Assembly (NCBI RefSeq): GCF_000766795.1
Contig: NZ_JPDS01000001.1
Span: 191,001-255,000, forward strand
DNA length: 64,000 nt
Origin: Polaribacter sp. Hel1_85
GTDB lineage: Bacteria > Bacteroidota > Bacteroidia > Flavobacteriales > Flavobacteriaceae
Direction: 5' to 3'
Part shown: piece after piece, positions 8,353 to 16,553 of the stretch
Layout of the letters: each line of letters starts with the position of its first letter
Numbering within the stretch: the stretch's first letter is position 1
Translations under genes and position numbers: made by a program
The notes under the pieces: generated by a model
Told to the model about the DNA's origin: nothing
The model's input: the letters and a program-made list of their open reading frames with translations, nothing else
Database searches by the model: none

Positions 8353-10653
8353 TTAATGATTCCTTCTTGTTAATTCATCTTCTGTAATATAACCATCTTT
8401 GTTTCTATCTCGTTTGTCAAAGTTGTCTTTCAATCTACCTTTTACTTCATTTTTAGAGATTTTCCCGTCATTATTTTGGTCCATTTTAGCTAATAATTCT
8501 TTAAAATCTGGAGCAGTATTTTGTCTTTTCTGACGATTCTGTTTTGGTTTATTTTGGTCTTTGTTTTTTAGTTTTATTACTGTTTTTTCCACGGTATTGG
8601 TGTTTTCTGTAGGATTTATATTTCTAACGCATCTTACGTAATTATAAACGTATCTAACATCACCTTGAGGTCCAAAATATTTAGGATATTCTTGTTTATT
8701 TCCATTTTTAGGATCACTTCTTTGAGCTCCTGCGCCATGTACATCCATTAATTTACCTCTCATTTGTCCTTGTGCTTCACCAAAAGCAAAATATACTGCA
8801 CTTGCGTACGGATTTTGTCCGTCTAAATGTGTTGTACTTGTCCAGAAAAATGGATATTGATTTGCGTTTCCTGCTGGATCTTTAATTTTGGTAGTTTCAA
8901 AAATTGCATTTATTGCTGGTGAATTTGTGGTTTGTGGTGAGCGAGAATAATCTACAATACTTTGTAATTCTTTAGCATTTGGTAAACGCCAATCTGTATT
9001 TTTTTCTAACTGAAGATTTTCTGCGTATGTTAACGCTTCTTCCCAATTTCTACCAACACCATCATCGGCTTTTTGCCACATTAAACCTGTTGCATAATCG
9101 CTTACTGTACCATCTTTATTATCTATAAAATTATTTTTTCCGTACTCGGTATTTCCACGAACTAAACGAAAATACATTTTGTTTTCTGCACTAGTTCTTG
9201 GGTTGTATTTTGGATATCCTTTTATTCTACCATCAACAAAATTAACACCAAAAATAGTTTCATCATTTCTCATTGTTCGTCCAACATATGCTGTAGAAGA
9301 CCACGTTTGAGCATCAATTTCTCTTTCTCCTTTTTCAGTATCACCCAAAGGTTGATTAAAATAATTTGTATCAATAAACATTTCTATGGCTTTAGCTCCT
9401 TTTACTTTTCCTGTAAATTGAATTAAAGAATAAAGCTCTTTAATTGTAGGTACTCTCCAATCATTAAAACCGCCCAAATTAGAGTTTTTTGCTTTTTTTA
9501 TAGCTTCATCAAGCGTCATTTTTACGCCCATATCTTGTTGCCAAATTAAACCCGTTACATTGTCTGTAATTGTACCGTTATTGTTATTGATGTAAGAAGG
9601 CAAATTGCCATTGTAATTAGCATCTTGTCCGTAAAAAGGTTCATTAACAGATGGTGTAGAAATTTTATCTGTATCAGAATAAGAATCTGTAATTCCTGTA
9701 TCTACAATTGGATAATTGTAATTAGATTTCTGATTGGTTGCAATGTTTTGTTTTAGCGGTAAAGACATTAAATCTTCAGCATAAATAATTGTACCTGTAT
9801 AATTTTTATTTATTTCCGAAGAAGTAGCAACTTCATCAATATTTGTCGCAACAAAATGTGTTAACACTAAATTTTTAACATTGGCTTCTTTTGCCATTTG
9901 TGAGCTTTCAGATAAATTAACGTGCGCTTTTTGTTTGGTTTTATTTCCGCTTTTGTTCCTTTTACCTTTGTTAGAGTTTCTATTTGATCCTAATTGAATT
10001 GCTCCACCAGAATCAATAATTAAGTAATCTGCATTTTTAGCCAAAATTGGTAAAGATTCTGAGTAAGTTAAGTCTCCAGAAATTACAATAGATTCATTGC
10101 CAACATCAAAACGATAAGCTAGTGTAGCAATTGTGTGGTTTACAGGAGTGTAACTTATTCTAATATCTCCAATCTTAAAAGTATTGCTTCCTGTTAAGTT
10201 TTTAGCGGTATAATTAGTTTTTACGTCCTTTAAAGTTCTTCCAGATTTAGATAATCTGTAAGCAATATCTTCTTTATAAATAGCAAGAATATTATCAACG
10301 ATAGCAGTGGTTTGTTTTGGTCCTGCAATTATTGTTTGTTGCCCTCCCAAAAGTGTTTGAATAAAAATAGGCGCAAACTCTTCATTATGATCTAAATGAT
10401 GATGTGTAAAAAGCAATGCATCAAGATTTCTAACTTTCGTATTGTTTTTGTCTAAATTGGCTTGTGTTCCGTTTCCCATATCTACCAAAATCTGTGTGTT
10501 TTTGTATGATATTAATACAGAAGGACCAGAGCGTTCTGTATTGTATTTTGGAGAACCAGAACCAATAATTGTAGCTGTTAAATGTTCATTATTTTCTTGG
10601 GCGAACAGTTGTGTTCCTAAAATAAATAATAATATAGCTATGTGTTTTTTCAT
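8353..10653 (-). CDS. Exported metallo-beta-lactamase / Lcl (DUF1566) / EF-hand fusion protein
   Basis: A 766-residue protein with a signal peptide (MKKHIAILLFILGTQLFAQ). Residues about 25-300 are a metallo-beta-lactamase domain of the RNase Z/arylsulfatase-like type: FTHHHLDH supplies the metal-binding His/Asp set, with VISGDLTY and VLTHF further on. A Lys/Asn-rich loop (SNRNSNKGKRNKSGNKTK) interrupts the end of this domain. Two Lcl/DUF1566 domains follow, each opening DGT(V)(S)D..TGL.WQ and containing DWR(V/L)P..KEL (about 350-500 and 505-660). The last 55 residues hold two EF-hands (DQNNDGKISKNE and DRNKDGYITEDE). There is no T9SS tail, so it is probably periplasmic. The substrate is unknown. 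No promoter could be placed. Confidence 0.85.
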   Translation of the reverse strand: MKKHIAILLFILGTQLFAQENNEHLTATIIGSGSPKYNTERSGPSVLISYKNTQILVDMGNGTQANLDKNNTKVRNLDALLFTHHHLDHNEEFAPIFIQTLLGGQQTIIAGPKQTTAIVDNILAIYKEDIAYRLSKSGRTLKDVKTNYTAKNLTGSNTFKIGDIRISYTPVNHTIATLAYRFDVGNESIVISGDLTYSESLPILAKNADYLIIDSGGAIQLGSNRNSNKGKRNKSGNKTKQKAHVNLSESSQMAKEANVKNLVLTHFVATNIDEVATSSEINKNYTGTIIYAEDLMSLPLKQNIATNQKSNYNYPIVDTGITDSYSDTDKISTPSVNEPFYGQDANYNGNLPSYINNNNGTITDNVTGLIWQQDMGVKMTLDEAIKKAKNSNLGGFNDWRVPTIKELYSLIQFTGKVKGAKAIEMFIDTNYFNQPLGDTEKGEREIDAQTWSSTAYVGRTMRNDETIFGVNFVDGRIKGYPKYNPRTSAENKMYFRLVRGNTEYGKNNFIDNKDGTVSDYATGLMWQKADDGVGRNWEEALTYAENLQLEKNTDWRLPNAKELQSIVDYSRSPQTTNSPAINAIFETTKIKDPAGNANQYPFFWTSTTHLDGQNPYASAVYFAFGEAQGQMRGKLMDVHGAGAQRSDPKNGNKQEYPKYFGPQGDVRYVYNYVRCVRNINPTENTNTVEKTVIKLKNKDQNKPKQNRQKRQNTAPDFKELLAKMDQNNDGKISKNEVKGRLKDNFDKRDRNKDGYITEDELTRRNH

Positions 10654-11224
10654 TTTTAATTCTTTTGCTTCTTTGACACTTTATTTTAATAATAGTTTAA
10701 TTCGAAACAGAAAAAACGGAGATTGTATTATACTGAAATAGGTTTACCCTTTTTACACGTTCAAATTATTTTGAAATAGGTTTATTTTGAAATAGTTAGT
10801 TTAAGTAAAATTACATTAGTTAATTTATTAACAAACAACGATTTGTAAGTCTATGTTTTTGGTTGTTATAATTTATCTAAAGCGAAGAAGTCGAGAGGTC
10901 AATGAAAAAAGAAAGTAAAAATAATAGAGAGAATTAGAAAAAACAAAGAAAATATAAAAAGTGAATAGAACTTCAAGTAAAAAATTGCTTCTAATTTAGT
11001 GCTTTTTTAGTAGGCTTAAACCTCGCAATTATTTATTTGGTATAATTACCTGTTTTTAAAATTAAGTTTTTATGCGCTAGCTAAATATATAATATCAACA
11101 AACCTTTGTAAAGTAAATAAAAACTAATTATTGATTAAGTAGCTACACTTAGTTTTTAATTACAAAGGCGAAATCTGAAAAGCCTATATGTAAATAGAGT
11201 AAGAGAATTTTAATAACAAACAAA
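10654..11224. other. 571-base intergenic region with short direct repeats
   Basis: This is a divergent gap between the fusion protein (left) and the AttH-like gene (right). It holds three short direct copies of TTTGAAATAGGTTTA-like sequence (10733-10746, 10771-10784 and a shorter one at 10786-10799), a purine-rich stretch with a fragment resembling the dispersed repeats (GCGAAGAAGTCGAGAGG near 10880), and a long interrupted hairpin at 11103-11168 (listed separately). No open frame with coding character was seen. Confidence 0.5.
11103..11168. repeat. Interrupted hairpin in the leader of the AttH-like gene
   Basis: Two nested perfect 9-base arms: CCTTTGTAA (11103-11111) pairs with TTACAAAGG (11160-11168), and AAAAACTAA (11119-11127) pairs with TTAGTTTTT (11149-11157), with a 7/2-base internal loop and a 21-base terminal loop. 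It ends 56 bases before the ATG at 11225, so it could be part of the mRNA leader or a small inverted-repeat element. Confidence 0.55.
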
Positions 11225-12934
11225 ATGAAAGCAATACCAAAACTACAAGTACCAGCTATACAAATTCCACAAGATCAATATGCACACAAAGGAGCACTTA
11301 CAGAGTGGTGGTGGCATATTGGAACTTTGACCGAAAAAATGAAGGAAACTCCAGATATTAAGGGGTTCAAGCCAAGACAATTTGGTTTTGAAGTAAATGC
11401 AGCCAATATGTATGGGATTGGTCTTATGCAAATTTCTATTGCAGATGTTTCTAAAAAAAAGCATCATCAATCGTATGAAATAATTGAAAATTGCCCTGCT
11501 TCATGGGCAGAATCAGATCCTTCTAAACCATGGAGTGTCAAATTACCTAGTAGCCTTAATACTATTGTTCCTAACACAAGTATTTCCATGAGTGCTCCGC
11601 AAAGTGATCCTACAAATATGAATGTCATTGCTAATTTCTTAGATGATAATAATGTAAAATGTACTATAAATATAAAAGTGAATCAGGTTGGGCCTCCATT
11701 ATTGGTATGGGGTACAGGAATTAGGGATATATACCCTAAAGAGCAAAACCCTATAAAGCAGAATAACTATTACTATTCGCTCACAAACCTAAAAGCTAGT
11801 GGCACAATAACTATAGATGGTGAAACAATAGAGGTTGAGGGTACTACCTGGATGGATCATGAATATGGAGCTTTTCCACCAAGCGCCAAATGGATTTTAC
11901 AGGATGTACAACTAGATAACGGTATTCAATTAACGAACTCAGCTCCAGGTGACAAAGTCTTAACGGTAGGTCAACCAATCGTTGGTAATGCCACAGTATT
12001 GTTAAAGGACGGTACTAGTATATATATTCCTAGTGTTGTGACACCTCTTAGTCCGAAATCTTATGATGGAGTAGACTATTTCATGGAATTCGAACTGACC
12101 ATTAATAATGAGGAATATGGAATAGATACGGGACTTACTATTAAAGCTCTAATGGATAATCAGGTATTTACGAACCCTAATTCTGCACCAATATATGAGG
12201 GAATAGCTAGTTGTTCAGGAAGTTATAATGGTAAGCCAGTAAAAGGTGACGCATGGATTGAACAAAATATAACTAAAGCTGCCAGTTTATCTAGTTATAC
12301 AGGGTATTATGCTTTGGAAGGAGCAGAACCAGGTGCGTTTTTATCTATTGATACAAATCAAACCGGTACAGTATTAGAATCCACTGGTGCAGAGAAAGTT
12401 GGAGTAGTGCTAGAGTCTGCAGTGACAATCTCGTATTCTATGGATGGTAAAAAATCAGTGAGTCATGTGTTTGATCATACATATTCTTTTAAATACAATA
12501 CTTTGATATTCCCAAATGGCGATAAGATTACGTTTAATCGTGATTTTAATAATGGAACATTAATTAATGTTTCAGGAAATATTGCTGGTAAAAGTATTAC
12601 AGGTTCAACGCCTTTTAATCCTGTACCATTAGTGAATTTTGCAGGAAATTATCATCAGTTTGGTAGCTCTAATGATGGAGATATAATACTGTCTATTAGT
12701 GAAAAAGGTGAGGTTTTATATGCATTTTCTACTCCAGGAGTGTTAATTGAGGTTCAGTCTTATACATACAACCCTGCTATGTATGTATTAAAGTTTAACA
12801 GTCCTAGTCCAGACTCAAAACCTTATACATTAATGTTAGGTACGGCCGGACCACTTGGGTTAGCATGCTCTATTATAGGAAGTGGTGCGCCAACATATGT
12901 GTTTTCATGTAATGAATCTACCCAAAGTGTTTAA
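11225..12934 (+). CDS. AttH/CrtC-type lipocalin-fold protein
   Basis: A 569-residue protein without a signal peptide or membrane segment, so it is predicted to be cytoplasmic. Residues about 15-350 match the AttH/CrtC (hydroxyneurosporene synthase-like) double-lipocalin fold: GALTEWWWHIGTL near the N-terminus and the family signature GTTWMDHEYGAFPP near residue 215. Relatives hydrate carotenoids or act on other hydrophobic small molecules; the substrate here is not known. The C-terminal 200 residues (from about 365) are a further beta-rich extension not typical of the family. The gene stands alone, flanked by repeat-rich spacers, has its own terminator, and its codon use looks slightly less AT-rich than its neighbours, which may point to acquisition. 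The start is the first ATG in frame. Confidence 0.72.
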   Translation: MKAIPKLQVPAIQIPQDQYAHKGALTEWWWHIGTLTEKMKETPDIKGFKPRQFGFEVNAANMYGIGLMQISIADVSKKKHHQSYEIIENCPASWAESDPSKPWSVKLPSSLNTIVPNTSISMSAPQSDPTNMNVIANFLDDNNVKCTINIKVNQVGPPLLVWGTGIRDIYPKEQNPIKQNNYYYSLTNLKASGTITIDGETIEVEGTTWMDHEYGAFPPSAKWILQDVQLDNGIQLTNSAPGDKVLTVGQPIVGNATVLLKDGTSIYIPSVVTPLSPKSYDGVDYFMEFELTINNEEYGIDTGLTIKALMDNQVFTNPNSAPIYEGIASCSGSYNGKPVKGDAWIEQNITKAASLSSYTGYYALEGAEPGAFLSIDTNQTGTVLESTGAEKVGVVLESAVTISYSMDGKKSVSHVFDHTYSFKYNTLIFPNGDKITFNRDFNNGTLINVSGNIAGKSITGSTPFNPVPLVNFAGNYHQFGSSNDGDIILSISEKGEVLYAFSTPGVLIEVQSYTYNPAMYVLKFNSPSPDSKPYTLMLGTAGPLGLACSIIGSGAPTYVFSCNESTQSV

Positions 12935-12990
12935 AATACCCACATATGTAGATTCTGAGTAAATATTTTTACTTCAAGATTGTATGAAAT

Positions 12991-13033
12991 AAAAAGTAGT
13001 TCAAGAGGTTTTATCCTATTGTACTACTTTTTT
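12991..13033 (+). terminator. Terminator of the AttH-like gene
   Basis: A 10-base stem, AAAAAGTAGT (12991-13000) with ACTACTTTTT (13023-13032), followed by T residues, 56 bases after the stop codon. Confidence 0.7.
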
Positions 13034-13436
13034 AGTTTTATAATACGAACTATATTTTTATTAAAGTTCGTACTAAATTTACATGTACTGAACTTGTTTC
13101 AGTATCTGTTAAAGGAAAAAAGAAAAGAGAGCCAAAAAACACACTCACATTTTTATTAAGGGTTAAATAATGTGGAGTAGTTCTGCACTAAACCCGACCT
13201 ATTTTTATTTTTCGTACAAATTCAATTTTTATGGAATGGCAAGTGTCCAAAGAGTTTTAGCGGTCTGGACACGATAATGAAATAAAAAGTAGAATTTCAG
13301 AAAAATAAAATAAGTCTAGATTTTTGGTTCTTTTCATCAATGGAAAAGAATAAAGAGTAATAAAAAACACACACATCTATATTTTTATTAATAGAAAAAT
13401 AAAACATGTCAATTACCCCAAAGCAATAATAATTTT
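13034..13436. repeat. Repeat-rich intergenic region before the phosphatase gene
   Basis: No gene is seen. Contents: an 8-base inverted repeat TACGAACT/AGTTCGTA (13044-13072); a hairpin TACTGAA-CTTGT-TTCAGTA (13086-13104), resembling a dispersed element found widely in flavobacterial spacers; an imperfect direct duplication of about 60 bases (13113-13171 and 13342-13408) sharing AAAAAACACAC and TTTTTATTAA blocks; and a 7-base inverted repeat GTGTCCA/TGGACAC (13243-13272). The region may be a scar of past small-element insertions. Confidence 0.5.
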
Positions 13437-13444
13437 TAGCTTTG
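13437..13444 (+). promoter_or_regulatory. Bacteroidota -7 element (TAGCTTTG) for the phosphatase gene
   Basis: TAGCTTTG fits the TAnnTTTG consensus of the primary sigma factor of Bacteroidota and ends 11 bases before the ATG at 13456. If correct, the mRNA leader is very short, or translation begins at the second Met (13474). Confidence 0.5.
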
Positions 13445-13455
13445 TAAAGCGTATA

Positions 13456-14121
13456 ATGCAAAACAAAAAGAATATGTTTAAAGGAGTAATTTTTGATTTA
13501 GATGGCACACTTGTAAATTCTTTAGAAGATATAAGTAACGCTATAAATGTAGTGTTGAAACAGCATGGTTTTCCTACGCATAGTGTTGCTGTTTGTCAGA
13601 GTTTTATAGGACATGGGTTAAGAGATCTTGTGGTTAAATCTTTGCCGAAAGAGTATCAAAATGAAGATTTTGTAAATCGTTGTTTAGATGAAATGATGGT
13701 AGAATATAGAGATAATTGTACCGTAAAAACCAAAATGTACGAGGGTATTAGTGATTTGTTAGATGCTTTAACTGAACGCGGATTAAAATTAGCGGTTTTT
13801 TCTAATAAAGCAGATGAACTTACCAAAAAAGTAGTAAAAACTGTAATGCCTAAATGGAATTTTGAAGTTGTAGCTGGTTTAAAAGTAGAAGCCTTAAAAA
13901 AACCAAATCCTACTGTTGCATTAGAAATTAGTGAAAAGACAGCGATAGCGGTAGCAGATTTTATTTTTGTAGGTGATACAGATGTGGATATGTTAACAGC
14001 AAAAAGCGCAGGTATGCATCCTGTAGGTGTAGTTTGGGGTTACAGAACTAAAGAGGAACTAACGACAAGTGGTGCAAAATTTATTTTAGAAACACCTTTA
14101 GATTTAATTAAAGTTTTATAA
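13456..14121 (+). CDS. gph: HAD-superfamily phosphoglycolate phosphatase-like hydrolase
   Basis: A 221-residue soluble hydrolase of the HAD superfamily. Motif I is FDLDGT (Asp14 nucleophile, Asp16 acid/base), motif II is AVFSNK, a Lys lies near KKPNPT, and motif IV is FVGDTDVDM, followed by AKSAGM.PVGVVWGYR. This arrangement, with a helical cap between motifs I and II, is typical of Gph-type phosphatases that remove phosphate from 2-phosphoglycolate formed in DNA repair or oxygenation; related HADs use other small sugar phosphates, so the exact substrate is inferred. Met7 (13474) just before FKGVIFDLDGT is an alternative start that fits the family better and gives more room after the predicted promoter. 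It stands upstream of leuC but 233 bases away, so it is probably a separate unit. Confidence 0.82.
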   Translation: MQNKKNMFKGVIFDLDGTLVNSLEDISNAINVVLKQHGFPTHSVAVCQSFIGHGLRDLVVKSLPKEYQNEDFVNRCLDEMMVEYRDNCTVKTKMYEGISDLLDALTERGLKLAVFSNKADELTKKVVKTVMPKWNFEVVAGLKVEALKKPNPTVALEISEKTAIAVADFIFVGDTDVDMLTAKSAGMHPVGVVWGYRTKEELTTSGAKFILETPLDLIKVL

Positions 14122-14308
14122 GTAAAAAAAACAAGTTTCAAAAATTAGAGAGATACATTATCTGAAAAAAGTAATACTTCATAAAAGAAATAGACATCGT
14201 ATTTTTAAATAAGTTAAAACGCTGTTTTTTAGAATTATAAAGTATTCTTTAACAGTTGGGTATAATGTTTTAAAACGAATATTTAAATTTAAAAACTTAT
14301 AAAATTTG

Positions 14309-14316
14309 TATTTTTG
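14309..14316 (+). promoter_or_regulatory. Bacteroidota -7 element (TATTTTTG) for the leucine cluster
   Basis: TATTTTTG at 14309-14316 matches TAnnTTTG and lies 38 bases before the leuC ATG, giving a leader of about 30 bases. No strong -33 TTG is seen at ideal spacing. No attenuator or leader peptide is evident. Confidence 0.45.
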
Positions 14317-14354
14317 GTAGCTGATTAAATTAACAATCATTAAAGAACCAAAAA

Positions 14355-15761
14355 ATGGCAAAAACATTATTTGACAAAGTATGGGATTCGCACGTTGTTC
14401 GTAAAGTAAAAGACGGACCAGATGTGTTTTTTATAGACCGTCATTTTATCCATGAAGTTACAAGTCCTGTAGCTTTTTTAGGATTAGAAAGTAGAGGAAA
14501 CAGTGTTGTATATCCTGCACGTACATTTGCAACTGCAGATCATAACACACCAACAATAAACCAACATTTACCTGTAGCAGATCCTTTATCTGCAAACCAG
14601 TTAGATGCTTTAGAAAACAATGCAAAAAAGCATGGTATTTCTCATTGGGGTTTAGGAGATGTAAATAACGGAATTGTACACGTTGTTGGTCCAGAAAACG
14701 GAATTACGTTACCTGGAGCTACAATTGTTTGTGGAGATTCTCATACATCTACTCATGGTGCTTTTGGTGCTATTGCTTTTGGTATTGGTACATCTGAGGT
14801 AGAAATGGTATTATCTACACAATGTATTATGCAGCCAAAACCTAAAAAAATGCGTATTAACGTAAATGGTAAATTAGGTGTTGGTGTTACTGCAAAAGAT
14901 GTTGCTTTATACATTATTGCAAAACAAACTACTTCTGGAGCAACAGGATTTTTTGTTGAATATGCAGGAGATGTTTTTGAAGATATGACAATGGAAGGAC
15001 GTATGACTGTGTGTAACTTATCTATTGAGATGGGAGCACGTGGTGGTATGATTGCACCTGATGCTAAAACTTTCGAATATTTAAAAGGTCGTGCTCAAAC
15101 TCCTAAAGGAGCAGATTGGGACAAGGCAATGAAATATTGGGAAACTCTATATACAGAAGAAGGAGCAGAGTTTGATGTAGAATTTAACTATGAAGCATCA
15201 GATATAGAACCAATGATTACTTACGGTACAAACCCAGGTATGGGAATTGGTGTAACTAAATCTATTCCTTTAGCAGAAAATGTAGAAGGTGGAGTAGATA
15301 CTTATAAAAAATCTTTAGGATATATGTCTTTTAACGAAGGCGATTCTATGATTGGTAAAGAAATAGACTTTGTATTCTTAGGTTCTTGTACAAACGGACG
15401 TATAGAAGATTTTAGAGCATTTTGTTCTATTGTAGAAGGAAGAAAAAAAGCAGATAATGTTACTGCTTGGTTAGTTCCAGGATCTCACAAAGTAGTAGAT
15501 CAAATACAAGCTGAAGGATTAGATAAAATAATTACAGATGCAGGTTTTGTTTTAAGAGAACCAGGTTGTTCTGCTTGTTTGGCAATGAATGATGATAAAA
15601 TTCCTTCAGGAAAATTATCAGTTTCTACATCAAACAGAAACTTCGAAGGAAGACAAGGACCAGGATCTAGAACATTATTAGCATCACCTTTAGTTGCAGC
15701 AGCATCTGCAGTAGAAGGAGTTGTTACAGATCCAAGAACAATTTTAAACGCTAACGCTTAA
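14355..15761 (+). CDS. leuC: 3-isopropylmalate dehydratase large subunit
   Basis: LeuC (468 residues, normal length) with LeuD isomerises 2-isopropylmalate to 3-isopropylmalate in leucine synthesis, in the cytoplasm. It is an aconitase-type enzyme with a 4Fe-4S cluster: the three Cys ligands are visible as GSCTNGR (Cys345) and PGCSACLAM (Cys405 and Cys408). Other family landmarks are [14 protein letters not shown] and [11 protein letters not shown] near the C-terminus. It starts the cluster leuC-leuD-leuA-like-leuB; leuD begins 11 bases downstream, so the two subunits are surely co-expressed. Nothing unusual is seen in the catalytic residues. Confidence 0.97.
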   Translation: MAKTLFDKVWDSHVVRKVKDGPDVFFIDRHFIHEVTSPVAFLGLESRGNSVVYPARTFATADHNTPTINQHLPVADPLSANQLDALENNAKKHGISHWGLGDVNNGIVHVVGPENGITLPGATIVCGDSHTSTHGAFGAIAFGIGTSEVEMVLSTQCIMQPKPKKMRINVNGKLGVGVTAKDVALYIIAKQTTSGATGFFVEYAGDVFEDMTMEGRMTVCNLSIEMGARGGMIAPDAKTFEYLKGRAQTPKGADWDKAMKYWETLYTEEGAEFDVEFNYEASDIEPMITYGTNPGMGIGVTKSIPLAENVEGGVDTYKKSLGYMSFNEGDSMIGKEIDFVFLGSCTNGRIEDFRAFCSIVEGRKKADNVTAWLVPGSHKVVDQIQAEGLDKIITDAGFVLREPGCSACLAMNDDKIPSGKLSVSTSNRNFEGRQGPGSRTLLASPLVAAASAVEGVVTDPRTILNANA

Positions 15762-15772
15762 TAAAGAAAACA

Positions 15773-16372
15773 ATGGCTTACGATAAATTTGAAGTACTAA
15801 CAAGTACAGCATATCCTTTACCTACAGAGAATGTAGATACAGATCAAATAATTCCTGCTCGTTTCTTAAAAGCAACTGAGCGTAAATATTTTGATATCAA
15901 TTTTTTCCGTGATTGGAGATTTGAACAAGATGGAACACCAAAAGCAGATTTTCCTTTAAATAAAGAAATTTATGCAGGTTCTAAAATTTTAGTTGGAGGT
16001 AGAAACTTTGGTTCTGGTTCTTCTAGAGAGCATGCAGCTTGGTCTGTGTACGATTTTGGATTACGTTGTGTAATTTCATCAGCATTTGCAGATATCTTTA
16101 AAAATAACTGTTTAAATGTTGGGGTTTTACCTGTACAAGTTTCAGCTGAATTTGCAGATACTTTATTTGCAGCAATTATGGCAGATCCTAAAGCAGAAAT
16201 TAAAGTAGATTTACCTAACCAAAGGGTAACTTTAGTTGCTACTGGAGAGTCTGAATCTTTTGTAATTAATACTTACAAAAAAGACAATATGTTAAACGGT
16301 TTTGATGATATTGATTACTTAAAAAACATCGAAAACGAAATTTCTGCATTTGCTGAAACAAGACCATTTTAA
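15773..16372 (+). CDS. leuD: 3-isopropylmalate dehydratase small subunit
   Basis: LeuD (199 residues) is the swivel-domain partner of LeuC. The family signature is clear: NVDTDQIIPARFLK near residue 20, and VGGRNFGSGSSREHAAW (about 75-92), which lines the substrate carboxylate site, followed by SSAFADIFKNNCLNVG. The start lies 11 bases after the leuC stop. A 181-base spacer with dispersed repeats then separates it from the leuA-like gene in the same direction. Confidence 0.97.
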   Translation: MAYDKFEVLTSTAYPLPTENVDTDQIIPARFLKATERKYFDINFFRDWRFEQDGTPKADFPLNKEIYAGSKILVGGRNFGSGSSREHAAWSVYDFGLRCVISSAFADIFKNNCLNVGVLPVQVSAEFADTLFAAIMADPKAEIKVDLPNQRVTLVATGESESFVINTYKKDNMLNGFDDIDYLKNIENEISAFAETRPF

Positions 16373-16398
16373 TTAAAAGATTATTTTAAATTAAAATT

Positions 16399-16467
16399 GT
16401 CATTCCGAGTAAAGTAATAGAGAAATCGAGGAATCTCAAATAGATTTCTCCACAAGGTCGAAATGAC
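16399..16467. repeat. Dispersed intergenic hairpin repeat, copy 1 (GTCATTCCGAG...)
   Basis: A 69-base element beginning GTCATTCCGAG and ending GGTCGAAATGAC; the ends are imperfect inverted repeats, with an inner pair GAGAAATC / GATTTCTC. It lies between leuD and the leuA-like gene. Similar elements are at 18107-18190 and 57201-57274. Confidence 0.7.
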
Positions 16468-16475
16468 TTTCAACT

Positions 16476-16516
16476 GTCATTCCGATTGAAGCGGAAGCGA
16501 AACAGAGGAATCTATA
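16476..16516. repeat. Partial copy of the same intergenic repeat
   Basis: GTCATTCCGATTGAAGCGGAAGCG followed by CAGAGGAATCTATAA resembles the left half of the element just upstream. It has no matching right end, so it looks like a truncated copy placed in tandem. Confidence 0.5.
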
Positions 16517-16553
16517 ATAGAATAAAAGACCTATATTTTTCAAGTTGATATAA

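Noticed and set aside
13243..13272. Insertion sequence end (GTGTCCA/TGGACAC)
   Set aside because: Seven-base arms only, 30 bases apart, with no transposase or target duplication in reach.
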